A stretch of DNA of 64,000 nucleotides from Flavobacteriaceae bacterium PS02336 (GCA_029960065.1 JASCOF010000003.1:248001-312000), one strand, 5' to 3'; shown: positions 42,871 to 51,957, counted from the first letter of the stretch. Numbers and translations are program-made. Notes: generated by a model not told the origin, from the letters alone.

Positions 42871-45072
42871 TTAAACGACAGTTTCTATAATTTTATCCAA
42901 TGTAATTGGTAAATCTCTAACACGTTTTCCCGTTGCATTAAAAACGGCATTTGCAATTGCAGGCGCCATTCCGACCAAGGCCGTTTCACCAAGACCTTTT
43001 GTTCCCATTGGATTGCTGATTGGGTCTTTTTTATTGACAAAGAAAACTTCTTGTTTTTCAATATCTGCATTTACAGGAACATGGTAATCAGCGAAATTAT
43101 TATTGATTGGACGGCCAAAACGATGATCAATTTCCAACGCTTCCATTAATCCCATTCCGATACCTCCTACCGCACCGCCGTACATTTGTCCAGCCGATGT
43201 TTTCTGGTTGATAACCGTTCCAATATCGGCACAAGAAACAACATGCGCCAATCGTATTTTTCCTAAATTCGGATTCACTAATACTTTTACAAAGTGAACT
43301 GAAAACGAATAAATCGAATATTTCTTAGCTTCTTCTGCTCCTTTTGAGAGATTTTCAACTTCTAATCCTTCTAATTTATTAGCGGTTAGTAAAGAAGTTA
43401 AAGCAAGCGTTTTTGTTTTATCTTTTTTAGAAGAAATCAAACCATTTTCAAAAGTCAAATCGGTAATCGCAATTCCTTTAAAAGTCGGATTCTGTGTTGC
43501 CAATTCCAACGCTTTACTAACTAACAAATTACAAGAATCGTGAACCGCAGAACCAACAGACGAAGTCGTTGCTGATCCTCCCTGCGTTGGACCTTTTGGC
43601 AATCCGCTTTTTCCCATTTCAATAATGACGTTTTCAGCAGGAAGACCTGTGATTTCGGCGCCAATCGCCGTCATCATGGTTGCTGTTCCAGGTCCCATAT
43701 CGTTAACGCTGCATTGCAGTACTAAATTTCCATCTGGTAAAAATTTTGCTTTTACTGAAGTCGGGCTTCTGTAACAGCCAAAAGTTCCCGTTCCCATTCC
43801 GTAACCCACCAGCCAGTTTCCTTCTTTTACAGAACCCGGTTCATTTTTACGGTTTTTCCAGCCAATGCGTTCCATTCCGCCTTCGTAACATTCCAGAAGA
43901 TATTTACTGCTCCATGGTTTATTTTGTTCCTGATCTTTCTCGGCATAATTCAGTTTACGGAATTCAATTGGATCCATATTTAATTTATGCGCCAGTTCAT
44001 CCATTGCAGATTCTAAGGCAAAAGAACCTGTAGCTTCTCCCGGACCACGCATCCAGATTGGTGTGCAGGTATCCAAAGGCACAATTCTATAACGAGTCGA
44101 AACATTAGCACAATCATAAATAAATCGAGACATGTTTACGGTTCCTTCCATGAAATCCTCATAACTTGAAGTCATGGCAACTGCTTCATGAGTCAATCCC
44201 GTCAATTTACCCGCTTTTGTTGCACCAAGACCCATTTTCTGAATCGTATAAGGTCTGAAACCTACATTTGTAAACATCTGTTCACGGTGTAAAACTAATT
44301 TTACAGGACGGTTTAATTTCTTAGACCCAATTAATGCAGCAATTTCATACGGCCAAGTATGTAATCCCATTCCAAAAGCACCTCCAAGATATTCAGAATG
44401 AACCTCAACATCTTCGACTGGAACTCCAAAAACTCCGGCAACACTTTTTCTTGTTCCTTCTACACCTTGACTTTTAGTATATAGAATTGGTTTATTTCCG
44501 TCCCATTTCGCAATAATATTAGCTAATTCCATTGGGTTATGCACTTCCGTTGGAATCGTATATTCAGCTTCTAAAACTACTTCTGCATTTTTATATCCGT
44601 CATGTTCACCGCGATGGTAATCATTTCCTTTGTCTGTTTCTACTTTTTTCTCTTTATCTGCTGCTTTTTTTAATTCAGTCGAATGTTCTTCTTTAAAATA
44701 ATCTGCTTTAATTAAACTCGCTGCATATTGCATACGTTCAAAAGTATCGGCAACGACCAAAGCAATTGGCTGATCGTAATACAAAACCGAATCGTCTTTG
44801 AAAATCTGCAGCGGCTGACCAAAATTATGTTTGTCTTTTGCTTTTTCGTAACCAACAGGTTTATCTACGTTTAAATGCGTAATAACCGCCAAAACTCCTG
44901 GCGCCCATTCTGCTTTTTTAGTATCAATGGTTTTGATTCTTCCTTTCGCAATCGTGCTTCCGACCAAACAGGCGTAAACCACACCAGCCGTTTTATATTC
45001 TGCCGAATAAGTTGCTGAACCCGTTACTTTAGCAAATCCGTCAACTCTATTAATATTACTTGTCTTGCTCAT
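42871..45072 (-). CDS. Molybdopterin-binding subunit of a PaoABC/xanthine-dehydrogenase-type hydroxylase
   Basis: 733 residues, the size of the PaoC/YagR large subunit. It carries the aldehyde oxidase/xanthine dehydrogenase a/b-hammerhead domain (about 10-120) and the molybdopterin-binding domain. Cofactor motifs include GGAFGMGLHTWPYE near 230, MRGPGEATGSFALESAMDELA near 343 (here RGPGEATGSFALESA), QGGSATTSSVGSAV near 494 and the catalytic-glutamate loop KGLGETALVGM near 697. It lacks its own signal peptide, so export would rely on the Tat signal of the 2Fe-2S subunit. Aldehydes or purines are possible substrates. It is the last gene of the three-subunit operon, 8 nt after the FAD subunit. 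Confidence 0.9.
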   Translation of the reverse strand: MSKTSNINRVDGFAKVTGSATYSAEYKTAGVVYACLVGSTIAKGRIKTIDTKKAEWAPGVLAVITHLNVDKPVGYEKAKDKHNFGQPLQIFKDDSVLYYDQPIALVVADTFERMQYAASLIKADYFKEEHSTELKKAADKEKKVETDKGNDYHRGEHDGYKNAEVVLEAEYTIPTEVHNPMELANIIAKWDGNKPILYTKSQGVEGTRKSVAGVFGVPVEDVEVHSEYLGGAFGMGLHTWPYEIAALIGSKKLNRPVKLVLHREQMFTNVGFRPYTIQKMGLGATKAGKLTGLTHEAVAMTSSYEDFMEGTVNMSRFIYDCANVSTRYRIVPLDTCTPIWMRGPGEATGSFALESAMDELAHKLNMDPIEFRKLNYAEKDQEQNKPWSSKYLLECYEGGMERIGWKNRKNEPGSVKEGNWLVGYGMGTGTFGCYRSPTSVKAKFLPDGNLVLQCSVNDMGPGTATMMTAIGAEITGLPAENVIIEMGKSGLPKGPTQGGSATTSSVGSAVHDSCNLLVSKALELATQNPTFKGIAITDLTFENGLISSKKDKTKTLALTSLLTANKLEGLEVENLSKGAEEAKKYSIYSFSVHFVKVLVNPNLGKIRLAHVVSCADIGTVINQKTSAGQMYGGAVGGIGMGLMEALEIDHRFGRPINNNFADYHVPVNADIEKQEVFFVNKKDPISNPMGTKGLGETALVGMAPAIANAVFNATGKRVRDLPITLDKIIETVV

Positions 45073-45080
45073 AATTCTAA

Positions 45081-46061
45081 TTATTTTGATGCTGCTATTG
45101 TAAGTGCTTCTGTTATGGCATTGGCTCCAAGTGTAATTTTAAAATCATTATCACCGTATCCTCTAGCGCCTTTCATGGCTAAATTGGCCGCCTGTCTAAA
45201 TGTTTCTTCCGAAATTGTTTTCCCTTTCAGAAATTCCTCTGCTTCTGTTAATCTCCACGGTTTATGAGCGACACCGCCCATTGCCAGTTTAACATCTTTT
45301 ATCTCATTATTTTTTAAGTCCAAAGCCACAGCCACTGAAACCAATGCAAAAGCATAACTCGTTCTGTCACGGACTTTTAAATAATGAACATTTTTAGTGA
45401 AATTATTGTCTGGAATTTCAACTGAAGTAATTAATTCTTTGACATCTAAAGTATTGTCTTTTTCGGGCGTATTTCCAGGAAGTCGATGAAAATCGGTAAA
45501 TTTAATTTGTCGCTTTCCTTTTGGCCCTTCAACCAAAACCTGTGCATCTAACGCAGCCAAAGCTACACACATATCGCTTGGATGAACGGCAATACAGCTG
45601 TCTGAAGCGCCAAAAATCGCATGCATTCTGTTTGAACCTCCAATGGCTCCGCAGCCACTTTTTGGCGTTCTTTTATTACAGGGCATGTCTGTATTGTAAT
45701 AATACGAACAACGTGTTTTTTGAAGCATGTTGCCGCCAACTGTCGCCATATGTCTGATTTGCTGCGATGCGCCCGCTGCTAAAGCCAGAGCCAGCAAAGG
45801 ATGCTTTTCTTTTATAGAAGCATCTTCGGCAACCTGACTGTTTTTTGCCAAAGCGCCTATAGAAACTTTTCCTTTAAGAAATTCTATTTTTTTAAGATCC
45901 AGTCCGTTAATGTCAACCAGTTTTTCTGGAGCAACTACGTTCTTTTTCATTAAATCCACCAGATTGGTTCCGCCCGCAATAAACATTGCTTCTTTTTCTT
46001 TGCTGATATTGGTTACAGCCGAACCCGAGGATAATGCTCTAATTATTTGAAAGTTTTTCAT
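45081..46061 (-). CDS. FAD-binding subunit with PaoB-type iron-sulfur insertion
   Basis: 326 residues. The FAD-binding PCMH domain has IAGGTNLVDLMKK near 28 and QIRHMATVGGNMLQ near 101. The insertion CSYYYNTDMPCNKRTPKSGC (near 117-136) places cysteines as in PaoB of E. coli, where they help bind a [4Fe-4S] cluster. The C-terminal CO-dehydrogenase flavoprotein domain follows. The ATG overlaps the stop of the 2Fe-2S gene by 4 nt, suggesting translational coupling. Confidence 0.9.
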   Translation of the reverse strand: MKNFQIIRALSSGSAVTNISKEKEAMFIAGGTNLVDLMKKNVVAPEKLVDINGLDLKKIEFLKGKVSIGALAKNSQVAEDASIKEKHPLLALALAAGASQQIRHMATVGGNMLQKTRCSYYYNTDMPCNKRTPKSGCGAIGGSNRMHAIFGASDSCIAVHPSDMCVALAALDAQVLVEGPKGKRQIKFTDFHRLPGNTPEKDNTLDVKELITSVEIPDNNFTKNVHYLKVRDRTSYAFALVSVAVALDLKNNEIKDVKLAMGGVAHKPWRLTEAEEFLKGKTISEETFRQAANLAMKGARGYGDNDFKITLGANAITEALTIAASK

Positions 46062-46696
46062 AGTTCCTTCCCTCCTTCCTTCACTTCAGTTATAGCATCA
46101 ACAATGTTGTGATAAGCGCCGCAACGGCAGATATTACCACTCATATATTCACTTATTTCTTCTCTGCTATTTGCATGACCTTCTTTGATACAGGCAATTC
46201 CCGACATGATTTGTCCCGGTGTGCAATAACCACACTGAAAACCGTCATGTTTGATAAACGCTTCCTGCATTGGATGCAGTTTTTTTCCTTTTGAAAGTCC
46301 TTCAATTGTTGTAACCTGTGCATTTTGCTGCATCGAAGCCAAAGTCAGGCACGATAATATTCTCGTTCCGTTTACGTGAACAGTACACGCGCCACACTGA
46401 CCGTGATCACAGCCTTTTTTGGTACCTGTAAGTTGTAATTGTTCTCTTAACAAGTCCAGTAAAGTAGTTCTGGGTTCGATGTTAAGATTGTGTTTTTTAC
46501 CATTTACTTCAATAGAAAGCGGAACGGTCTCTAAATACTCCGCTATTTTTTCATCCCATTTCTTGTCTGAAGCCATTACCAATGAAGGCGGCGTCAAAGC
46601 AAGAGCGGTAAAAAGTCCTGATTTTTTTATAAAGTCCCGACGCGAATTTGAATCTTCCGGAGTTACTTTATTCTGATTTGTTTTCTTAGAAGCCAT
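46058..46696 (-). CDS. Tat-exported 2Fe-2S subunit of the molybdenum hydroxylase
   Basis: 212 residues. A twin-arginine signal (NSRRDFIKKSGLFTALALT) precedes a ferredoxin-like [2Fe-2S] domain (CDHGQCGACTVHVNGTRILSC) and the all-helical second cluster domain (GYCTPGQIM, GNICRCGAYHNI). All eight cluster cysteines are present. The Tat signal implies assembly with cofactor in the cytoplasm and export of the heterotrimer, as for PaoABC. It is the first gene of the operon. Confidence 0.92.
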   Translation of the reverse strand: MASKKTNQNKVTPEDSNSRRDFIKKSGLFTALALTPPSLVMASDKKWDEKIAEYLETVPLSIEVNGKKHNLNIEPRTTLLDLLREQLQLTGTKKGCDHGQCGACTVHVNGTRILSCLTLASMQQNAQVTTIEGLSKGKKLHPMQEAFIKHDGFQCGYCTPGQIMSGIACIKEGHANSREEISEYMSGNICRCGAYHNIVDAITEVKEGGKEL

Positions 46697-46740
46697 TCAG
46701 TCTATTTGTTAAATTAGCAAATTCACTTTTGTCATTCTAA

Positions 46741-46748
46741 CAAATTTA
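46741..46748 (-). promoter_or_regulatory. Candidate -7 box of the molybdenum hydroxylase operon
   Basis: The minus strand reads TAAATTTG about 45 nt before the ATG, an exact -7 match. The nearest upstream TTG is 14 nt away, too close for the usual spacing. Confidence 0.35.
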
Positions 46749-46814
46749 ATCAACTTAAATCACAAAAAGTTATGAAATTCAAACATTACCCTTATTTAGA
46801 ATAATTACAATTTC

Positions 46815-46972
46815 TTTTTTTTAAACGCAAAGACCGCAAAGTTTTTTTCTCTCTAAGTTATCTATAGAAAACGCAAAGTTCGCAAAGCTTTATCTAAACA
46901 AAGCTTTGCGAACTTTGCGTTTTTGTAAATCCTTGCTTGTAAAAAATACTTTGCGCTCTTTGCGTTAAAAAA
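46815..46972. repeat. Nested palindromic CGCAAAG element (copy 4, best preserved)
   Basis: Perfect 23-bp inner arms at 46869-46891 and 46900-46922 (starting AAACGCAAAGTTCGCAAAGC) surround an 8-nt loop. Outer imperfect arms are TTTAAACGCAAAGACCGC (46819-46836 region) and GCGCTCTTTGCGTTAAAA (46953-46970 region). It takes up most of the 341-nt gene-free stretch 46697-47037, between divergent genes. Confidence 0.85.
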
Positions 46973-47037
46973 CCAAACCCTGCTGATTTATTTTTTTACT
47001 TTGAAAATTGTACTTTTACAAGTCTAAGCTTTTATTT

Positions 47038-48189
47038 ATGCCGAATCAACAAAATATTTATCTCGATAATAATGCTACAACTCGTGTTGATGAACGCGTT
47101 CTAGAAGCTATGCTTCCTTATTTCTCCGATTTTTATGCCAATTCTACAAGCCAGCATATTGCAGGATTAACAGTTAATGAAGCTGTTGAAAATGCCTCGT
47201 GGCAAGTTGCTGATTTAATTAATGCTGATGCCGAAGAGATCACTTTTACTTCTGGTGCAACAGAAGCGATTAATTTAGCAATTAAAGGTTTGGCAAAACA
47301 AGATCGAAAACATATCGTTACAATTGAAACAGAGCACAAAGCGGTACTCGAAACTTGCACTTTTATGGAAAGTATTGGTTTCGAAATCAGCTATTTACCT
47401 GTTAATCCAGATGGACTTTTAGATCTTAATCTTTTAAGTGAAATTATTACAGATAAAACACTGGTTTTCATTGGAATGCTTTCCAATAATGAAACAGGTG
47501 TCATACAAAATATCAGTGCAATTTCTACCATTCTAAAAAGCAAAAATATATTGTTTTTGTGTGACGCTACTCAGGCTGTTGGAAAAATTCCGATTGATGT
47601 AAAAACTTTAGGAATTGATCTTTTAACCTTGTCTGCACATAAATTTTATGGACCAAAAGGAATTGGTGCTTTGTATGTTTCGGCGAAAGCCAAAGTAAAA
47701 CTGCTTCCGCAGATTCTGGGCGGCGGACACCAGAAAAAATTAAGAAGCGGTACATTAAACGTTACAGGAATTATTGGTTTAGCTAAAGCGTCTGAAATAG
47801 CTGTAAATGAAATAGAAAAGGATTCAAATAGAATTAATCTATTACGAAATAAACTGGAATCTGGCTTACTGCAATTTGAAGGTTCTTTTGTAAATGGGAA
47901 TGTCCAAAACAGAATTTATAATACTGCAAATATTTGTTTTCCAGGTGTCAATTCAGAGCAATTAATTATGGCTTTGGGAAATATTTCGGTTTCAAATGGC
48001 GCTTCGTGTTCTGCGGTTACTTCTAATCCTTCGCATGTTTTAAAAGCAATGGGTCTGTCTGATGAAGAAGCTATGAGTTCTATTCGTTTTAGTTTGGGGA
48101 GATTTACAACTGAGGCAGAAATTGGTATTGCGGTTGAACGGGTTTTGACTTTGGCAAGAGAATTTGCCACTAAGACGCTAAGGCACTAA
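47038..48189 (+). CDS. Cysteine desulfurase (NifS/IscS-type, class V aminotransferase)
   Basis: 383 residues from the ATG at 47038 (an in-frame TTG at 47008 is less likely). PLP-dependent enzyme that moves sulfur from cysteine to a persulfide. Signatures are YLDNNATTRVDERVLEAM at the N-terminus, TSGATEAINLAI near 71, the PLP lysine Lys202 in LSAHKFYGPKG, and the catalytic Cys324 in SNGASCSAV. Its place between a molybdenum hydroxylase and MocA/XdhC genes suggests that it supplies the terminal sulfur of the molybdenum cofactor rather than general Fe-S assembly, though that is inference. Confidence 0.92.
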   Translation: MPNQQNIYLDNNATTRVDERVLEAMLPYFSDFYANSTSQHIAGLTVNEAVENASWQVADLINADAEEITFTSGATEAINLAIKGLAKQDRKHIVTIETEHKAVLETCTFMESIGFEISYLPVNPDGLLDLNLLSEIITDKTLVFIGMLSNNETGVIQNISAISTILKSKNILFLCDATQAVGKIPIDVKTLGIDLLTLSAHKFYGPKGIGALYVSAKAKVKLLPQILGGGHQKKLRSGTLNVTGIIGLAKASEIAVNEIEKDSNRINLLRNKLESGLLQFEGSFVNGNVQNRIYNTANICFPGVNSEQLIMALGNISVSNGASCSAVTSNPSHVLKAMGLSDEEAMSSIRFSLGRFTTEAEIGIAVERVLTLAREFATKTLRH

Positions 48190-48299
48190 GTTTTTCTGTT
48201 TTGAGAAATAATCTCGCAAAGTCGCAGAGGCTCAAAGTTTTTTGTTTCACGCAGATTCTGCAGATTTAGCAGATTTTTTTCTTCTATTATAAAGCTCAA

Positions 48300-48403
48300 T
48301 TTGTCATTTCGAGGAACGAGAAATCGCACTCGTAAATCGACAAAGATTGGCAAAATTCTATGCGGAGTTCCTAGTGAGATTTCTCGTTCCTCGAAATGAC
48401 AAA
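48300..48403. repeat. TTGTCATTTCGA element, copy B (intact)
   Basis: 104 bp with perfect 26-bp inverted ends (48300-48325 and 48378-48403; outer TTTGTCATTTCGAGGAACGA) and a core ATCGACAAAGATTGGCAAAA. The gap 48190-48299 before it holds CGCAAAG and CGCAGATTCTGCAGATTTAG fragments only. Confidence 0.85.
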
Positions 48404-48406
48404 CTA

Positions 48407-48446
48407 AACCTCTGAACCTTTGTCGCTTTGTACCTTTGAACCTCTA
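48407..48446. repeat. 8-nt-period repeat (five units) ending on the mocA-like stop codon
   Basis: AACCTCTG, AACCTTTG, TCGCTTTG, TACCTTTG and AACCTCTA are in register; the last unit overlaps the stop codon (48444-48446) of the minus-strand gene. Confidence 0.7.
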
Positions 48447-49046
48447 TTCAAAAAGCTTGTTATAATCTTCCTCGGTATCAATATCAATATTGCCTTTTTT
48501 GAAATCAACAGAAACAACATCATCAGAATACTTTTTAATGATTTTCTTTGCTCCTTCTTGCCCACTCAATTCAAGCAATTCTTTGAAATATTTTTTATGG
48601 AATAAAACCGGAGTTCCTAAAGTTTCGGAATAAGCTGAAGCAATAATTCCTTTTTCAGTTTTATGGTATTCATTTATAAGATTTTCAAATATGGAGCTTG
48701 TAACAAAAGGCTGATCGCAAACGGCAAAAATACATTGCTCACAATCTGGATTTAATTGCAGCAGCTCATTTAATCCTTTTACAATTGAAGAAGCCATTCC
48801 AGTTTCCCAATCTTCATTAAAACGTGTTAGTATCTGGCTAGAATTAAGCTCTTTTTCTATGTTTTGATTGTCTGCGCCCGTTACAACTAAAACAAATGAA
48901 TTAAGAGTATTTAAAGCTTCTGAAATAGTGTTTTTTAAAAGATTTGATTCTTTATACTTCAGCAATTGCTTTGGTCTTCCTAGTCTGGAAGAATTTCCTG
49001 CCGCTAAAATGACTATTGCTGTTTTATTTTGAGATTTAGTTTTCAT
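48444..49046 (-). CDS. mocA: MocA/MobA-like molybdenum cofactor nucleotidyltransferase
   Basis: 200 residues from the ATG at 49046. NTP-transferase fold with the signature ILAAGNSSRLGRPKQLL near 14 and VVTGADNQNIEKEL, followed by FAVCDQPFVTS near 100 with the metal-binding Asp. The set is close to MocA, which attaches CMP to the molybdenum cofactor used by xanthine dehydrogenase-family enzymes. The start lies 11 nt inside the XdhC-like gene, so the two are translationally coupled. It is convergent with the cysteine desulfurase. Confidence 0.82.
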   Translation of the reverse strand: MKTKSQNKTAIVILAAGNSSRLGRPKQLLKYKESNLLKNTISEALNTLNSFVLVVTGADNQNIEKELNSSQILTRFNEDWETGMASSIVKGLNELLQLNPDCEQCIFAVCDQPFVTSSIFENLINEYHKTEKGIIASAYSETLGTPVLFHKKYFKELLELSGQEGAKKIIKKYSDDVVSVDFKKGNIDIDTEEDYNKLFE

Positions 49047-50160
49047 AGCCAACCTCATCATGTATTTTACCTGATTTGTATTTTAGAGAAGTTCCCATCT
49101 TACCTGCTGCAAAAGCTTTTATTTCTGATACAATGGACAGCGCAATTTCTTCTGAAGTTTCAGCACCAATATCTAAACCTATCGGACTGTAAATACGTTC
49201 CAATTGCTCTTCGCTCACAGTTATTCCTTCATTTTGAAGATCGTCCAGCATTCGGTTTAATTTGGTTTTAGGACCAAGAATTCCGATGTATTGGCAATCC
49301 GTTTCTAAAAGTGATTTTAAAACCGTTAAATCATATTTATAATTATGCGTCATTAAAACAAAATAAGTTTGATCGTCAATTATAATGTTCTCTAAAAACT
49401 GTTCTGATTTTATAGCTTTAACACTATCTGCCTTAGGAAATCTTTTTTGAACGGCATGAATTGCGCGACCATCACCAAGAGTAATTTTCCAACCTAATAT
49501 TGAAGCCATTTTAACTAAAGGCTGTACATCGTTTCCTGCTCCTGCGATTACAAGCGATATTGGAGGTTTTATATATTCTACTAAGGCTTCATTCTCATTT
49601 TCTATCTGAAGTTTTTTTACGATTGATGTTTTCGTTTTCAATACTTCATTTGCATCAGTAATTAAATTCAAAACTTCCATTGTATTATTCAAAACAGCAC
49701 TTTCATTTCTGTAAAACAAAGCTGTTCCAATCTGTTTTGCATTTCTCTTTAAAGAGAAAACAGTAACAACAACTGCTTCTTTTCTTTCCAATTCTAACTG
49801 CTGTAGAAGCTGAATGGGATTGTTTGCCGCTTCATCATCAATATATTCAAACAAAATATGTACAATTCCGTTACAGCCAAGCTGTAAACCTAATTCAATA
49901 TCATCTTCATTACTGGTATTATACGTAATGAGTTTATTTTGTTTTTGATGAATGGAAAGCAGTGCTTTTCGTAACGCATCACCTTCTAGACATCCTCCGC
50001 TGATTGCGCCTGTTAAATCGCCGTCTTCGGTAACCAGCATACGTGCTCCAGGCTGACGATATGAAGATCCTTCCACTTTAACAACGGTTGCTAAAGCTGT
50101 TTTTCTGCCTGCAGTTTTTGCTTTTGAATAAGCCTTTAAAATTTCACTGATTTCTTTCAT
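49036..50160 (-). CDS. xdhC: XdhC/CoxF-family molybdenum hydroxylase maturation factor
   Basis: 374 residues from the ATG at 50160; this start fits the promoter at 50179-50209, which would lie inside the longer frame from 50223. The N-terminal XdhC-CoxI domain has GSSYRQPGARMLV and the conserved cysteine in AISGGCLEGD. The C-terminal Rossmann domain has SLVIAGAGNDVQPL and YFVLMTHNYKYDL, with ESD-type YIGILGPKTKL after it. XdhC proteins bind sulfurated cofactor and insert it into xanthine dehydrogenase-type enzymes. It forms an operon with the mocA-like gene and serves the hydroxylase at 42871-46696. Confidence 0.88.
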   Translation of the reverse strand: MKEISEILKAYSKAKTAGRKTALATVVKVEGSSYRQPGARMLVTEDGDLTGAISGGCLEGDALRKALLSIHQKQNKLITYNTSNEDDIELGLQLGCNGIVHILFEYIDDEAANNPIQLLQQLELERKEAVVVTVFSLKRNAKQIGTALFYRNESAVLNNTMEVLNLITDANEVLKTKTSIVKKLQIENENEALVEYIKPPISLVIAGAGNDVQPLVKMASILGWKITLGDGRAIHAVQKRFPKADSVKAIKSEQFLENIIIDDQTYFVLMTHNYKYDLTVLKSLLETDCQYIGILGPKTKLNRMLDDLQNEGITVSEEQLERIYSPIGLDIGAETSEEIALSIVSEIKAFAAGKMGTSLKYKSGKIHDEVGYEN

Positions 50161-50178
50161 AAAAATAAATATCCCTGC

Positions 50179-50209
50179 CAAAATTAACCTTGATAGTACT
50201 AACAGGCAA
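50179..50209 (-). promoter_or_regulatory. Promoter of the xdhC-mocA operon
   Basis: On the minus strand TTG (50209-50207) and TAATTTTG (50186-50179) are spaced by 20 nt, a full match to the Bacteroidota consensus. The leader is only about 12 nt. Confidence 0.7.
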
Positions 50210-50247
50210 TTATAAAAATACAAAAAAACAAGGCAAGTTTAAAAGAG

Positions 50248-51018
50248 TTAAATAATTCCCATTGCAAAAGCTGTCTGCACGGCTTCTGCTGTGTTGGTTA
50301 CCTTTAATTTCTCTATAATATTTTGTCTGTGGCGTCTTACAGTGTAAACAGAAATGTACATTTCGGCAGCGATTTGTTCGCTTTTATTTCCTTTTGCAAC
50401 ACTGTTTAAAACTTCGATTTCCCTTTTAGAAAGTATCGATTCTGTATTATTTTTATATCGCTCAGATGCAATAACTTCTCCTGTTTTGATATTAATAATT
50501 TTTCCGTCAATGCCTGAGCGGGATTGTAAATCGGTTGACGGGAGGTACAGGCATAATGCCAGCGAAATACTTCCGTTATTAAAGGTCTTGAGATAAATAG
50601 TACGATGGTTAATATAAATGTTTTTCTCGTTGTAATCTTTCATCCTAAGACGGCTGAAAGTACTGTAATTACTATATTCTTCTTTCGGAATTTCTTTTAA
50701 AAACTGATAAAAACTGAGTTCTAAAACATGACGTTCCAACAAATCATCAGCATTTATTTTTGTAAAAATACATTCTTCAAAAGCAGAGTCAATTACTGAA
50801 TTTTCGATAGGAAGTCCAAAAACAGCACCAAAACTTCCCGCATAAATATAACTGCAATCTGATCTATAATCTGATAAAACGGCGACGCATTGTTCTATTT
50901 TGACATAGTTAGCTACAAACTGCTTGTACATTTCAATGTCATTGGATTCTTCAACTTCAAACTTTTGTTCTAGAAACGTGGTCATTAATTGGCTTTCAAT
51001 TGAAGGATTTTGCGGCAT
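50248..51018 (-). CDS. LuxR-family transcriptional regulator
   Basis: 256 residues, cytoplasmic. The C-terminal LuxR/GerE helix-turn-helix (about 196-240) reads LSKREIEVLNSVAKGNKSEQ and SVYTVRRHRQNIIEKLKV. The N-terminal 180 residues contain no receiver Asp pattern; the alternating strand/helix composition could be PAS-like, but this is a guess. It sits next to the xdhC operon on the same strand, and divergent from the DUF1349 gene, either of which it might control. Confidence 0.8.
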   Translation of the reverse strand: MPQNPSIESQLMTTFLEQKFEVEESNDIEMYKQFVANYVKIEQCVAVLSDYRSDCSYIYAGSFGAVFGLPIENSVIDSAFEECIFTKINADDLLERHVLELSFYQFLKEIPKEEYSNYSTFSRLRMKDYNEKNIYINHRTIYLKTFNNGSISLALCLYLPSTDLQSRSGIDGKIINIKTGEVIASERYKNNTESILSKREIEVLNSVAKGNKSEQIAAEMYISVYTVRRHRQNIIEKLKVTNTAEAVQTAFAMGII

Positions 51019-51047
51019 TTAAACTTGGAATTGGTTAATTTTACGTA

Positions 51048-51078
51048 TTGCCTTCTTCTGAAAGCAATTCTATTTTTG
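51048..51078 (+). promoter_or_regulatory. Promoter of the DUF1349 lipoprotein gene
   Basis: TTG at 51048-51050 and TATTTTTG at 51071-51078 with 20-nt spacing match the consensus exactly. The leader would be about 35 nt. Confidence 0.65.
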
Positions 51079-51119
51079 GAAAACTAAAAATATCACTTTA
51101 TATCCCAAAAAAATAATTT

Positions 51120-51866
51120 ATGAAAACAATTTTTTACACTGCCATTTCAATTTTGAGTCTTTCTCTATTATCCAGCTGCAACAACAAAAATGAGACTGCG
51201 AAAACAGCGCAAAAAGAAGAAGTAAAAATGGATTCAGTTACAAAAGGTTCTCCTATTGATATTAAATTATCGAATATTCATTTTACTAAAAGCATTAATA
51301 ATGCTGAAAAACTAATTACGCAGGAAGCAAATGAGAAACTTATCTTTAAAGCAGGCGAAAAATCAGATTATTTCTCTGATCCTGACGGAAAATTATCTAA
51401 CACTACAGCGCCAATGCTTTTGTCCAAAGTTGATAATACAAAACCTTTTACGCTTACCGCTAAAGTTACGCCAGAATTTACAGAAAAAGGATTATACAAT
51501 GCAGGCGTTTTATACATTTATGTGAATGACGGATTTTATCAGAAATTCTGTTTTGAGCAGGATGAAAGAGGCAATCACAGAATTGTAACGGTTCGTACTA
51601 TGGGAACTTCTGATGATAATAATCATGATGTTGTAAAAGAACCTTCTGTTTACATGAAAATCTCTTCTGATACTAAAACGGTTGCCAGTTACTATTCATT
51701 AGACAAAAAGAACTGGCAGATGGTTCGTTTGTACAAAAATAATTATCCAAAAGAAATCTGGATGGGAATCAGCACTCAATGTCCGGTTGACAAAGGAACA
51801 CAAAGTATTTTTGAAGAAATTAATCTAGAAGAAAAAAGTGTTTCTGATTTTCGTTTAGGAATATAA
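51120..51866 (+). CDS. DUF1349-family lipoprotein (concanavalin-like fold)
   Basis: 248 residues. The lipobox LLSSC sets the mature N-terminus at Cys20. The remainder matches the DUF1349 beta-sandwich: FTLTAKVTPEFTEKGLYNAG, seen here as PFTLTAKVTPEF near 104, YNAGVLYIYVNDGFYQKFCF near 123 (YNAGVLYIYVNDGFYQ), and SLDKKNWQMVRLY near 198. Such proteins are lectin-like and occur near carbohydrate genes, but no ligand is known. It is monocistronic, with a strong promoter. Confidence 0.82.
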   Translation: MKTIFYTAISILSLSLLSSCNNKNETAKTAQKEEVKMDSVTKGSPIDIKLSNIHFTKSINNAEKLITQEANEKLIFKAGEKSDYFSDPDGKLSNTTAPMLLSKVDNTKPFTLTAKVTPEFTEKGLYNAGVLYIYVNDGFYQKFCFEQDERGNHRIVTVRTMGTSDDNNHDVVKEPSVYMKISSDTKTVASYYSLDKKNWQMVRLYKNNYPKEIWMGISTQCPVDKGTQSIFEEINLEEKSVSDFRLGI

Positions 51867-51927
51867 GCTTGTTTTAATTTACTGATATAAAATAATTTAT
51901 TATTGTTCTGGTAATTATTTTTTCAAA

Positions 51928-51957
51928 TTGGCGTATGATTTATATTACTAAGTTTTG
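51928..51957 (+). promoter_or_regulatory. Candidate promoter of the YegP-type gene
   Basis: TTG at 51928-51930 and AAGTTTTG at 51950-51957 with 19-nt spacing fit the consensus with one mismatch. Confidence 0.5.

Noticed and set aside
50161..50223. Longer start of the XdhC-like gene
   Set aside because: The consensus promoter at 50179-50209 lies inside the extension, and the extension has no family counterpart.
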